Below, one piece after another: positions 9,512 through 18,959 of a stretch of DNA of 64,000 nucleotides; within the stretch, counting starts at the first letter, position 1; every line of letters begins with the position of its first letter. The stretch is from Atherinomorus stipes (taxonomy: Eukaryota; Chordata; Actinopteri; Atheriniformes; Atherinidae), in assembly GCA_023101725.1 (NCBI GenBank), contig JALJCO010013744.1, forward strand, positions 124,001-188,000. Reading direction: 5' to 3'. Both the position numbers and the translations under genes were made by a program. A model generated the notes under the pieces. That model searched no databases and had not been told where the DNA came from. It was given only the letters and a program-made list of their open reading frames with translations.

Positions 9512-12227
9512 GTACACACACACACACATATACTTTTGCTATGAATATTCATATCACTAGAACTATATATTACACCCTTTCAGCTACGTTAAACATATAA
9601 TCTATCAATAAATACCACCTTCATATAGATATAAACACATAAAATAAAGTTAATTTTTTTACCTATTAGAATCATACAAACTTGGTAATTCGCTGCATCT
9701 ATTTCCCTTTTTTTCTTGCAAAATCTAAAGAAATGAGGGCATACTCAAGAATTTTACATATTGTTGTAAGTTTTGACAGATTACAATGACCAAAAATAAT
9801 TAAAATAGATGCCCCCTCTAAAAGAAAGGAAGGGAAGCAGGCTGGTTAGGCTTTAAATGAAATGTAACCTCAGAAATAACTAAGCACCTTGAGATGTCTC
9901 TGGATTTGAAAGTGTATACAAATCAAAATGTATAACTAAGAATTATTTTTCTCAATCCTGACTTAATTTTTAGTTCGAAACATGTTTTAGGACTTTTGTG
10001 ACAAAAACCTGATTATCTCAGATAATCTACATATGTAGAAGTTTTTTGTCCAAGAAAATAAAGCCAGTATACATTTGCTGCCTCCACAACCTTGCCTCAT
10101 TTAAACCTTCAGATATGCAAATTGGCACCACCCAGCTGCAGCTGTTCACTTTCACCTCAGCGCAAACATTCTTAAAGTGCACTTGATAAAGTTTCACTCT
10201 CAGTTTTGGCTCCGTTTGTTTTGGCCAGACTCTCTGCTGCTCTGGTGTGACACTGGTTTTTAGGGCCATATGCTGCATCTTTACAGGCAGCAGTGATCTT
10301 TTCCATCAAACAACCCCACAAATGGTTAGAAAGTAGAAAATGATCATGTGTTTACTGCTTATTTGTCCTTTGCTATGTACTCATGACATCAAACAGTCCC
10401 AATAGTCGGGATCAGTTGTCACCTGGTCCAAACAGTGACACCCAGAGAAACTCGAGCTGTGATACTCAGTCTAATTCCAAACCTGAGTTAAAGCCAGACG
10501 CTATTTAACGGTGATGCTTGAGCAGAAAATACGGAACACTGGCAAAGGAAAAAGCAAGCTCAATATCCGAGTGTGCAGATTGATTGGTTCCACTGACAAC
10601 CAGGAAACATCTCAACCCATGTAAGAGGCCCTGTAACTTCACGCATGGCTCTAGTCTTGCATATTTATTATAAATCTGCAGAGGCTGTAAGCCCATAGGT
10701 GAAGAGAGGGGGGAGCTGACAACCCACCACACTGTTATGTTTGTGATGGATGCCTGATCTTTTTAGTCCTTGATAGAAACCAGAAGCTACAGAAAGAGGA
10801 ATACAGTTTGCTGTTGAAGTTGTGTCCTTTTAAATACTGACTCACTGCAGTGCATCTCTTCAATTTTTCTTCAAGCAGTCTCTATGAATCAATTTTTTTC
10901 TTTTAAATCAAGCTATTTGTGACAGTTTTGTGAAGCATTGTTGCAGCATTGCTGTGAGGCTTTGTGAATCTGGCTGTGCGGACCACAGTCAATCACAGAG
11001 TGTGATGTTTTCATCTGCTGTAATCTGTTCAGCTCCAGTTTGCTTCGTACATTTCCACGTTGGGTTTTATGAATGGTATGCGCACCTCTATTATGCCGTA
11101 AATGATTTAGCAGGGCAACGTGCGTCTTGCTCACTACTGAAGCTCTGACGTGCGCCGCTGCTTTATCGGAGGCGAAGCCGGGAACCACAGTACTCATATT
11201 CTGAATAATGCCTTTAGCTCTGATAAACATTCTGCTGCCTCAGCATCTTGCAGGGATTGTACAGCTCTCACCCACTCACTCTGGAGAAGCGGCATTATAA
11301 CCTGACACTTTTCCTGAGTCCTTGTGATGAAAGAGACCGGCAAATCCATTCAAGTATCGGGAGCAATTTCCCCTCATCCTAATCCTTCCCTTAAACCGTG
11401 GAAAGGCCCTACTACTGCACAAATATCTCAAACAGCCATGTTATCAAGTGGACATTGAGGAGAGGAGCCAGTGTTTGGCTTCATCCATCATTATTGCCTC
11501 TTTTTAGCCACTTAAGTGATGTGTAGTGAGATATTACATCCTTGACAGCAGAAACCTTTAGTTTTTAAAAAAGATAGAAGATGGGGAAGCCGTGTTGACA
11601 TGCTGAGCTGATAAAGATCTCTTTTAGATTAGAATATTTAGTCATACTTCCCCTCATCTTGTTGCTTCTTTTTTTCCCCCTCCAGACTACGAGAAGATGT
11701 TTGGCACCAAATGTCACGGCTGCGACTTTAAGATTGATGCTGGCGATCGTTTTCTGGAGGCCTTGGGCTACAGCTGGCACGACACGTGCTTCGTCTGTGC
11801 TGTAAGTCATCTTGATTGATTTGGTTTCTCGTGGGCTCTCTTTGCCCCATATCTTGTGTCTGTCCCAGCACAATGACACCTGAACAATCAGCCTTCATCT
11901 CTGATCCTCGAGCTTCCCCTTCACTCTCTGTCTTTTAACCCATCACCTGCTGTCTGCCTCCAAATCTCTCTCATTTTGTCAAAAAAAAACTGAAAGTGAA
12001 TCCAGTCATCCAGATAATATGTTGCCAGCTCTGGCCAGCACAGAACTGTGCAAATTCACATCGACAGTGGCGAAGTCTGATATCTTTTCTGCCACGGTTT
12101 CTCAATCTGTCTCTCTGTCTGTCTTCTTTCATCTTTAAAGCTCTGCCAAATCAACCTGGAGGGTAAGACGTTCTACTCGAAGAAGGATAAGCCCCTGTGC
12201 AAAAGCCATGCTTTTGCTCCAGTGTGA
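339..12227 (+). CDS. pdlim7: PDZ and LIM domain protein 7 (Enigma), 3' part of gene, eight coding exons
   Basis: Spliced CDS joining 339-493, 974-1010, 6702-6754, 6953-7196, 7636-7816, 8511-8631, 11686-11801 and 12141-12227. Every junction has AG/GT and the phases match, giving about 330 residues to the TGA. Order: a Ser/Arg-rich linker motif ([19 protein letters not shown]), a low-complexity Ala/Gly/Pro stretch, then three LIM zinc-finger pairs. Known of the family: Enigma proteins bind actin/alpha-actinin through the N-terminal PDZ domain and bind kinases or receptors through the LIM domains, acting as cytoskeletal scaffolds in muscle, heart and bone. The PDZ exons must lie before base 1; human PDLIM7 has about 457 residues, so roughly 70% is present. 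Motifs such as [24 protein letters not shown] and [14 protein letters not shown] match PDLIM7 rather than PDLIM5 as I recall them. The gene converges on unc5a. Confidence 0.92.
494..973 (+). other. pdlim7: pdlim7 intron (480 nt)
   Basis: Lies between the linker exon and the micro-exon. It contains a G run near 547-557 and otherwise nothing I recognise. Confidence 0.7.
974..1010 (+). CDS. pdlim7: pdlim7 37-nt micro-exon
   Basis: The acceptor is CTTTCAG (ending 973) and the donor is AAG|GTAAAA at 1011. With the A carried over from the previous exon it reads [12 protein letters not shown]. This corresponds to the MQDPDEEHLKKS segment I recall from human PDLIM7 just before the Ser/Pro-rich linker. 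It ends in phase 2 (AG), which is compatible both with the next constitutive exon at 6702 and with the alternative terminal exon at 2895. Confidence 0.9.
1011..2894 (+). other. pdlim7: pdlim7 intron before the alternative exon
   Basis: AT-rich, with a short impure TG stretch near 1047-1083 and an A-rich AAAAAATA stretch near 2107-2130. I see no coding or mobile sequence. Confidence 0.6.
2895..2991 (+). CDS. pdlim7: pdlim7 alternative terminal exon (short isoform lacking LIM domains)
   Basis: The acceptor GCGGTCAG ends at 2894. The G at 2895 completes the AG left by the 974-1010 exon, giving [16 protein letters not shown], then [16 protein letters not shown] and TGA at 2989-2991. The exon ends in its own stop codon and no good donor follows. 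I recall a short human PDLIM7 isoform ending REKYVLELQSPRYTRLRDWH and onward, which this matches closely, so I call it a conserved alternative last exon. The product would keep the PDZ domain and linker but lack all three LIM domains. Known: PDZ-only Enigma/ENH isoforms compete with LIM-containing ones. No transcript evidence is available here. Confidence 0.82.
2992..4620 (+). other. pdlim7: Likely 3'UTR of the short pdlim7 isoform
   Basis: This non-coding sequence follows the alternative stop. AATAAA hexamers stand at 3891-3896, 4273-4278, 4281-4286 and 4604-4609; which is used cannot be told from sequence. For full-length transcripts the same stretch is intron. No recognisable repeats or long conserved reading frames. 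Confidence 0.45.
4621..6701 (+). other. pdlim7: pdlim7 intron, distal part
   Basis: Sequence between the candidate poly(A) sites of the short isoform and the 6702 exon. It contains a T run at about 5968-5984. Open frames here, including one of 203 codons at 5214-5825 on the minus strand, lack any family resemblance, so I treat them as chance. Confidence 0.6.
6702..6754 (+). CDS. pdlim7: pdlim7 exon: Ser/Pro/Ala linker
   Basis: The acceptor TTTCCCCACAG ends at 6701 and the donor ATG|GTGAGT starts at 6755. The 53-nt exon enters in phase 2 (AG+C = Ser) and leaves in phase 1. It encodes [18 protein letters not shown], a low-complexity linker as in the Pro/Ser-rich region before the LIM domains of mammalian PDLIM7. 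Similarity is weak, so the call rests on phase, splice sites and position. Confidence 0.8.
6953..7196 (+). CDS. pdlim7: pdlim7 exon: linker and start of LIM1
   Basis: The acceptor CTGGCTCAG ends at 6952 and the donor CAG|GTGAGA starts at 7197. The 244-nt exon encodes an Ala/Gly stretch, then [18 protein letters not shown] and [15 protein letters not shown], matching the PPWAVDPAFAERYAPDKTST and TPLQSRTSIVQAA segments of human PDLIM7. It closes with the first CxxC of LIM1 (CGACNKIIR, Arg split across the intron). A run of eight to ten Gs just before the acceptor region (about 6901-6909) is intronic. Confidence 0.94.
7197..7635 (+). other. pdlim7: pdlim7 intron (439 nt)
   Basis: Short intron splitting LIM1 at an Arg codon. 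Nothing else recognised. Confidence 0.75.
7636..7816 (+). CDS. pdlim7: pdlim7 exon: LIM1 body and start of LIM2
   Basis: The acceptor TTATTCAG ends at 7635 and the donor GGG|GTATGA starts at 7817. It encodes [18 protein letters not shown], then [17 protein letters not shown] and [20 protein letters not shown]. Zinc-ligand Cys/His positions of LIM1 are present. The position usually filled by Cys after the His is Glu (HPEEF), which is also how I recall human PDLIM7. The first Cys pair of LIM2 (CAKC) is at the end. Confidence 0.95.
7911..8431. mobile_element. Tc1/mariner-type non-autonomous element, copy 1
   Basis: About 520 bp inside the LIM1-LIM2 intron. The left end (CTCAAGATTATTGACACTCT) and the right end, read in reverse complement (CTCAAGATTATTGACACCCT), form inverted repeats of about 35 bp with few mismatches. 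The right end finishes ACGACTGTA, the inverted form of a TACAGTCGT terminus, so a TA target is likely. The same interior occurs at 44826-45551 and 58990-59484. It contains an A run at about 8058-8082 and no transposase frame. Confidence 0.75.
8511..8631 (+). CDS. pdlim7: pdlim7 exon: LIM2
   Basis: The acceptor CTGTAACCAG ends at 8510 and the donor AAAG|GTGAGA starts at 8632. It encodes [20 protein letters not shown] and [20 protein letters not shown], with the H-x2-C-x2-C-x2-C core of LIM2 intact. It leaves in phase 1; the G joins AC of the next exon to give Asp (CEKDYEKMFG). Confidence 0.96.
9126..9720 (-). mobile_element. Probable non-LTR retrotransposon 3' tail, reverse orientation
   Basis: Starts at an imperfect TGAATGAAT array (9126-9160), followed by a stretch that in reverse complement ends in GAAATAAATTTTCATTGAGT-like sequence. 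The interior (AAGGAGTGTGAAGAAGTTTA on + strand) resembles a dispersed fish repeat I recall. Simple-repeat tailing next to a poly(A)-like signal fits a LINE or SINE 3' end. The extent is uncertain because a TG/TA microsatellite interrupts it. Confidence 0.4.
9412..9508. repeat. Compound (TG)n(TA)n microsatellite
   Basis: About ten TG units (9412-9431) run directly into about 39 TA units (to 9508). The reading frame through it is only a repeat artefact. Confidence 0.97.
11686..11801 (+). CDS. pdlim7: pdlim7 exon: end of LIM2 and start of LIM3
   Basis: The acceptor has a strong T/C tract ending CCTCCAG at 11685; the donor GCT|GTAAGT starts at 11802. It encodes [20 protein letters not shown] and [19 protein letters not shown], nearly identical to human PDLIM7. 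The LIM3 ligands C-x2-C and H-x2-C-x2-C are intact. Confidence 0.96.
12141..12227 (+). CDS. pdlim7: pdlim7 last coding exon: end of LIM3 and stop
   Basis: The acceptor CTTTAAAG ends at 12140. It encodes [20 protein letters not shown] and KSHAFAPV, then TGA at 12225-12227. This closes LIM3 and leaves the short C-terminal tail typical of PDLIM7 (human ends KSHAFSHV). Confidence 0.95.
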   Translation, partial: LCQINLEGKTFYSKKDKPLCKSHAFAPV

Positions 12228-13300
12228 GAGAGCCGGCTACATCTTCAGAGGAAGGAGCACATCTCCCTCCACCTCCTCTTTACCCTTTTTTCCGCCCTCT
12301 GACACACTACATCCCCTCTTTGCCAACCACACACAGAGTTAAGCTCTGTCTTCTTTATTTTTTTGTTATCCTGCAGACTTTGTTTCTACACTCGAGGCTC
12401 AATGCTAGCTTCACATACTGTCACTTTACTGTGCTGTTAGGTCAGTTCTGACGTCACTGCCTGTAATTAAAAATGCTGTGTTGCAAAACTGGAAGTAATC
12501 AAGGAATTATTTCACAGCATCATCAACTTCTTTTTAAGTTGGATTCCTACCCACACCAAAAAGGTCACCTTTAATTAATCTGGGTTTAGACTTATCAGAG
12601 TTGTTGACGAAGAAATCTCACGTCTCTTTAGTTCTCGTCTTTCATTGAGACGTAACATCAAGGCGATATCCTCCACTTGAAAGGAGTCATTGAGCCTGCA
12701 ATAATCGGGCATATTGCAGTAATGAGCTGGCACATCTCCAGCAATAAGTACGCAGAATTGGTGGCCCCCATGCAGGACCCTCGGCCCACTCGTTTGCTCT
12801 CTCTGCAGTGCCCTTTAATGTAATGGAAGCCACTCTAGTAGAAAAGGGGTTGTTGCATTTCTGCTTGAATGAATCCCCCCCTCTTCCTCCAGAGCAAATG
12901 CTGCACATTTCACTTTGTCTGATGCAACTTGGAGTACATATAGCAAACATAAGGAGTTTTTCAGTCATGTAGAAATCTTAAGTTGGTCAAATTTTTATCA
13001 TCACAGATTTGATTGATGGAGAACATTGTGCCTCAAATGTTTTACCTGCCCGCAGTAAAGAGATTAGCTTTTTAGATTAGAATTTTGAGTCATTTTTATG
13101 TTTAAAGACATGAAATGCAATATATTTTCCCCTGATGTTACTATGACATTGTGATTATTCCTTAGAATACTTTCCATCTGTTGTTGATTATGTATTTATA
13201 TTGCTTAAGAACTGGCCTGTAAGAGTTTTTATAGCTGCTGAAATTTTCAAATTAAACAAGCAACACCACAATATGAGCCTGATATGCTGTTTTTTTTCTT
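12228..13300 (+). other. pdlim7: Likely pdlim7 3'UTR
   Basis: Non-coding sequence after the stop. The nearest plausible poly(A) signals are ATTAAA at 12466-12471, followed by a GT-rich stretch, and ATTAAA at 13251-13256. No canonical AATAAA is close to the stop. The end of the transcript is therefore uncertain. Confidence 0.4.
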
Positions 13301-13431
13301 TTACATCAATCCATCTGTACTCGTTGAGACACGCTGACATGTGAGTAACTTCAAGTGATAGAAACTGAATTTATATACTGATGTATAATATATGTAATAT
13401 GTTTAAAGATGAGCTTTAAAGATACAGAGAG

Positions 13432-13455
13432 GGTTTTTTTTTTTTTTTTTTTTTA
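13432..13455 (+). repeat. Poly(T) tract
   Basis: A run of about 22 Ts in the region between the converging genes. It could be the reversed poly(A) tail of a retroposon, but no body is recognisable next to it. Confidence 0.8.
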
Positions 13456-13889
13456 CCACCCTTAAAGAATAGCAAGCTTAGTGTTGACCTCTCTTGACCT
13501 GTAAGTCATGTGATACATTTTCATTATGAATCCTCACAAGTTGGTTGTGGTAGTCCGTGAAATACTGGGGTTTCATCAGAAGCACAGTGGCACTTGTGAT
13601 AAAATGATCTGAGAAGGTTCGGAGAATTTTTTGTGTATTTCAGTGACAGTTGGTTACTGCTACAGAACGTTTTAAGGCCTAAAGCTCCAGGAAGTTCAGT
13701 ATTTTTTTTCGTGAAATGAAGAGATGCAAGTAAACAATGAAGAGGATTTATAAATAAACTGTTTCCATTAGTGTAGAATCACCTAATAATATAATATATG
13801 GGCTATTTTTATCTACCCATCCACCATGCTGCACAGTTATGTTTCTACAATAACCCACCATGGACAAACTAAGGTTACCATGTGCTTGG

Positions 13890-14390
13890 AAAAGGAAGTT
13901 GGTTGCAACTGCCAACCTCACCACCAGATGCCACTAAACCCATAACATTTTTAAAATTGTAGCATGCAACAATTGCATTGCAAAAGATATAAAAACATTT
14001 CAAATAGCATCTACATGTTTTGCTAAATCATTAGGTGTTTATTAAATTGGAATGAACTGTGCAGTTTTTTCATGGTTTGAAGAGGAGTACGGTTTAGCTG
14101 AAAACAAGGAAATGAGTGTTCGTTTTGTTAAAAAATATGAAGATGCAAAGTCAGTCTGCCGATGAGTGAGGGCCTGAAAAAAAAAAAGATGTGGCTTTTC
14201 ACTGATGAAAATCTGTGATGAATAACAAAGGTCCTCATTCTCAACAAATAAACGTACCTACCAATACCTGTATACAGTACTGCAGAGGTAATTGGCTGTT
14301 AGATATGTGATCGAGTCCTTTTAAAAGGGTGCTATCTTCAACTTGACCACTAGGTGTCCCTAAATCCTACACACCAATCCTTTTAATGTA
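13890..14390 (-). repeat. Dispersed fish repeat relics, reverse orientation
   Basis: Two stretches, about 13900-13965 (CCACCAGATGCCACTAAACC) and 14325-14390 (CACTAGGTGTCCCTAAATCC), are diverged versions of the same motif. In reverse complement it reads GGATTTAG-GG(C/A)-(T/C)-CTAGTGGT, a short dispersed repeat I recall from many teleosts. I cannot classify it. Confidence 0.5.
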
Positions 14391-14414
14391 AATGGCAGCA
14401 ATGATTTAAACTTT

Positions 14415-14830
14415 AAAGGTACAGCGAGTAACAAAATCAAATAATTTTTCTTTAAAAACTTTTTTTGTTTTTGTATCTATTCCTTTTACTTAAATAATTA
14501 GTTTTTATTCTTAGAATAAGATTATTTGTTTTCCATGGGTCCACAAACATGGCAGCTGCCATATTTGTGCCACCATTTTTCCAATGGCGTCTCTGAATGA
14601 ACAAATAACTGTGTGTGTGAAGAAAGAACCCTCTAAGCTTTAAAACTGCATAACCGGCTCTGTTTGATAGAAGCTAGAGCACCATTTGGGATAAGTAATG
14701 CCTTAAAAGGAACATAAAAGAAGACGGTACACAAGTTTGAAGTATTTACCTGTAGTGCAGTCATCACTACACCTGATGCCACTGGATCCACTTGCAGATG
14801 AAAACATGTTTGTGACATGGTCACTTTACG
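14415..14830 (+). repeat. Dispersed repeat (copy A) also present at 37425
   Basis: Starts at AAAGGTACAGCGAGTAACAA. It shares a colinear series of motifs with 37425-37960: GGCAGCTGCCATATTTGT, GAACAAATAACTGTGTGTG, TTTAAAACTGC, GATAAGTAATGCCTTA and CACTGGATCCACTTGCAGAT. No inverted termini or coding potential were seen. It is probably a non-autonomous transposable element. Confidence 0.65.
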
Positions 14831-14900
14831 ATAATGTTAATTTTGTCTTTAATATAACAATCCAGGTATTTTTTCTTTTTGTAAGACAAACTTCAAATCT

Positions 14901-15040
14901 GATCTCGCTGACAGTTTCGGCTGTGACTTCAGCCCTCTTCAGAGCCGTTGGGGTTTCCCGATCAGACACGTCACACCAGGATCTCCTGAAAGCTCTGAAG
15001 AAGACAGAAGTGACAGCCGAAACTGTCAGCGAGAGGAGAT
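14901..15040. repeat. Inverted-repeat hairpin
   Basis: CTCGCTGACAGTTTCGGCTG, followed by T(G)ACTTC, pairs with its reverse complement near 15013-15037 with one mismatch over about 25 bp. Inner arms (CTTCAGAGC and GCTCTGAAG) extend the stem, leaving a loop of roughly 45 bp. It is probably a fragment of a dispersed fish repeat. It lies just beyond the likely 3' end of unc5a. Confidence 0.75.
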
Positions 15041-15239
15041 CATTTTCAAAGTGTCTTTAAAAAGAAAAAAATATCTGGCTTTTTACAACTGCGATTGGCT
15101 TTTAAAAACCTTCCCTTTGCTCATCTTTACCAATTAATGTCAGAAATTCTTACACACTATCATTAAGTAAAAAGATGAACGATTGTTTCCTAAGAACATC
15201 TTTTTAAACACAGGTCGTAATCTTCCAAGAAAAGAATCT

Positions 15240-15921
15240 AGCCCTTCATTTAACAATATATAATTTATTTACAACAATTTCGGATTGAATTACTATACAT
15301 ACCTTTCTGAAATGTCATAGATAGATATATATACATAAGGCCAAGTAAATACTTGAAAGCACTTAGAAACGAATTTCCAAAATTCTACCCACAAATCCAT
15401 ATCATTGTCCAAAAAGTACAGAAAATCTCCCTTAGCAGAAGTTTTCCATTGCCACAAAAGTTTTGACAACAATTTACATTGACAATAAGGAACACAAAAA
15501 GTTAAAAAACAAAGAAAACAATAGAAGGATTATACAATTGCATAAGCGCTGTGGCATGTAATAAATACAGCATTTTTGACTTGCAGAAAGGCAAGGAACA
15601 TTGAACCAAGGAACTAAATAGAAAACCATTCACAAGTACAGAAGTCTATTGTTCTCAGTTCAAAAAGAAAACAGTTCGTTTAGTGACAGGGAGGCACGCA
15701 CACACCCAACTTCACTCGCACACACTTGAATACGTCCTCGACACTGAATAATGAGCGACAAAGAGTACAGTGTTGGGATGCAACAGTTTTTCCCCGCAAC
15801 ACAGGGGTGAACCTCTAGTATAAACCGTGAACAAAGCATTCACGTGTGTGTGTGTATTACTGACACGACTCTTGCAGAAAACTATTAGGCCCAGATTTTA
15901 TCATGAAGAAAACAGTATTCA

Positions 15922-15960
<39 letters not shown>

Positions 15961-18793
15961 ATTGCAGATCTGTTAGATGAGTTAGACGTGAAGATAGATG
16001 CTGAACATCCTGGCGGCTGGTGAATTACATTACTGAAATGTGCTTAGGCAACACATCCAAGACAATGACAAGGGTGATAAAATTTCACATACAGTCTGAC
16101 TGTACAACTGCCATGGCTCATCTAAACATGCTGTGTCAACACTGGCTTGTCAGTGTCCAAGAACTGATGTCCTCCTCTTCCTGATTAGCCTCCACACAGT
16201 CCCAGAGTGGTGATTCACTAAGCGCTAGTGGCCGCTTCCACCTTGTTTTTAAATGCTTACAGTTAAGAGAAAGAACCAGGCGGACGTATGCAGAGTAAGG
16301 ACGAACGAAATGTGTAGAGAAACACGCCTTGTAAAACTTCCTCTAAACCCCTTAACACTGCAAATCACTGCTAGATCGCCAAAGAACAGTATATAGGCAA
16401 ACACGTCACGGTTTAGACTTGACAAATGCTGCGCCAGTTAAGTGTCTTTTTTTGGCTTCATATTAAAATATAATTTACATTTGTTTACAAAGTGATCAAA
16501 TAAACGGACACATATTACCGCTTCAACAAACAGCATCAACTCGCAAAAAGGACAAAAGCAAAGAAAATCAGATAAACAAATGATTTGAACTTAACAAAAA
16601 ACCAAAAAAAAACATCTGCTGTTTAGACAGAACAGCAACTCTGACTTATTCTACGCTAGCGGCAAGTAGAAACTGTGCTGAAACTATGATGTAATGGATA
16701 CAATATGAGGATGGTGTGGATTCAAATGATATTCATAAAACTTTGGTTACCAATTCTGCTGATATACAGTATGCAAAGTGACAGCACATGGCTGGTATAG
16801 AAAAAGTATTTACATATTACATGTGGCAATGATTCAGGGCGATCATCGTTTCGTCGGATAAGGGAATAATTCAAGGGTTTCTATTTCTAAAAAGGTAACA
16901 ATTTATTTTATGGCATCTCTGTATAAAATACTAACAGGAGCTGCAAAAGTCTTAATAAAGGGGGGGAGGGTTGTCGTGTTTAAGGAGATGAGGGTTATTT
17001 TCCATGAGAACAGCTGCTGAGATGCCATGTAAAAAGAAAAAAAGAAAGAAAAGAAAAGATAATTTTCCCCACGAGAAGAAAACTTAAATGTACATTCCAA
17101 ATATCTGACAATCATAAACAAGGCGTCGCTTGATCTTAAAGGTTGAACTCACAATAGATGGTAGCACGGACTGTCCCAGCTGTGAATGAGAGCTAATTCA
17201 GTGAAAGGGGGCTTTCGTTTACAACTTTAAACAGACAACTTCACATGCAACCCTGAGGCAGACAGAACTATGGCTAGTTTGGGGGATTGCTCACACCTTT
17301 TACAAAGTACACCGCTGAACTTTAATAAAACTGTATTTGCGTTGCCTGATTGGAGTGATCCATTAGTAAGAAATCACTGTAAATGAAGGAAATGCAGCGA
17401 AAACATAATGAGAAAGTTATGGATGGTTGCTTGAATCTCCCAGATTGCGTTTCCCGCCTTCATTAGGAGACGAGTGACTTTACGAATAAGCCACTTCCAG
17501 TTGTATCTGAGATGCGGGCTTCTCTCTGATGTGGAAATACTGTTTGCCACACAGCAAATATTGAATTCCCACCAACATTGCTTTATAAATAATACAAACA
17601 AAGCTGCACAATTACCCCTTGCAACATGACTAATCTTGTGAAGATTTTGAGGAATTTGTTGTCAGATTTTCAGTAGCAAAGTGTTCTGCATTATTCATGT
17701 TATAATAACCCTTTCGGCCGTGTTCTTATAGGGGGGGGGGAGTTAATGTAATCAAAGAGAAAATGTCATATTTGAAATGAGTTCTGACGACATTCAACGC
17801 TCACATATTTGTGTCTAAGCCTTTCGGCACTATGGCTCCTTCATTAGCTGTAAAATCTGAAACAGAAAAACATCACAATGAAAGAGTGTGGTGATATACT
17901 TGAACATATGATTTACGCTGATGGAGCAAAATCAGAGGTTTTAAATAGAAATGGCTTCTGAAATATGACTTCATTGAAAGTACAGTATTTCTCCCTCTTG
18001 AAAAAAAAGAAGGTTCAGAGAGCCTGAACCCCACATTTATTGATTTAGGAGCAGAAAAAGCTGTGAAGCGTCTCACTGAATCAAGATGTCAAGATGTTAC
18101 ATTCTCAGCAGCGATTCGGCTGGACTAAAAAAGCAAACACGCGAACCAGATGAGACGGATCTCTGTGGCTTTCGCATACAGTCTGTTTCAGACTTGCACA
18201 CAGGTGCAGGATGTGCTACAGGCCGTCTGCGTGTTCCACAGATCATTTACACGTGTGGCAAACGTATCCGGGCTGATGAGAATGTGTCTGTGATAACGTC
18301 ACGTTGCAAACCCGCCAATTGCATATGTCGTCTTTTATCTCTCACCTGAAGTGATTGGCACCGTTTTTTGTGAAATGCAGAATCTTTTTAATCCAAGACC
18401 AAAAGCGATTGGATGAATCTGCAATATGTGGTGTTAGTTATAGCGTTACGTTTGCATATTGCTCCTTCTCAGCCGTGAGCGGCCTGCTGAACAAAAGGTG
18501 TGAGGTTAATGTTTAAAGCAGGACTGGTGTGGACTGATCGTCAAATCTTTGATGGGATATTAAGAGTTGCCTTTCCTCACACACCTAAACTCTTCCTAAT
18601 TGGGTCGGTCATGTAAAGATTTTTACTTGGATGGGATAAAGGGACTCAATCCTACATAAACCTTTAACAACTTGAAGAAGAGGGGCGGCTCCGTCTTCCT
18701 TCCGGCTGCTTTTCGTGTTGTTACAAGTGTTTGTTTGTTGTGTTGTGGACTTCTCTTCTGCACCAGTCTCTCTTTCTCTCCTTGTTTTCTGGG
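15240..18793 (-). other. unc5a: Likely unc5a 3'UTR
   Basis: Non-coding on both strands. Minus-strand AATAAA hexamers lie at plus coordinates 18036-18041, 16902-16907 and 15264-15269, allowing 3'UTRs of about 0.8, 1.9 or 3.5 kb. It includes a CA/TG microsatellite and a G run at about 17732-17741. The choice of poly(A) site cannot be settled from sequence. Confidence 0.4.
15926..15955. repeat. (CA)15 microsatellite
   Basis: An uninterrupted CA array, probably inside the unc5a 3'UTR. Confidence 0.95.
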
Positions 18794-18959
18794 TTAGCAC
18801 TCGCCATCCGAGACCAGGAATATCATAGCTTCCTGTTTGCCAATGTCAGCCATGACCGTGGCCAGCTGGTTGATGTTGCCGTTGTGGAAATGTTGCGCCT
18901 CCCACAGGTCCAGGATCACAGAGGTTGGGCTCGCTTTGGATGCAAAGAAACTCATGTGT
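18794..18959 (-). CDS. unc5a: unc5a last coding exon: second half of death domain and stop
   Basis: The acceptor is CCTCTCTGCAG. It encodes [40 protein letters not shown] and [14 protein letters not shown], then TAA at 18796-18794 on the minus strand. It matches the human UNC5A tail (SFFASKPSPTAMILNLWEA and VSEAEC as I recall), including the E-C terminus. Confidence 0.96.

Larger units (their letters stand above)
8632..11685 (+). other. pdlim7: pdlim7 intron between LIM2 and LIM3 exons
   Basis: A 3.05-kb intron. Apart from the probable retrotransposon tail and the TG/TA array it is unique AT-rich sequence; 10000-11680 shows no repeat I recognise. Confidence 0.7.

Noticed and set aside
9403..9600. 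Open frame of alternating Tyr-Ile
   Set aside because: It is only the translation of the TA microsatellite.
339..12227. Assignment to PDLIM5 (ENH) instead of PDLIM7
   Set aside because: The LIM domains carry PDLIM7-type residues ([31 protein letters not shown]) where PDLIM5, as I recall it, has different ones.
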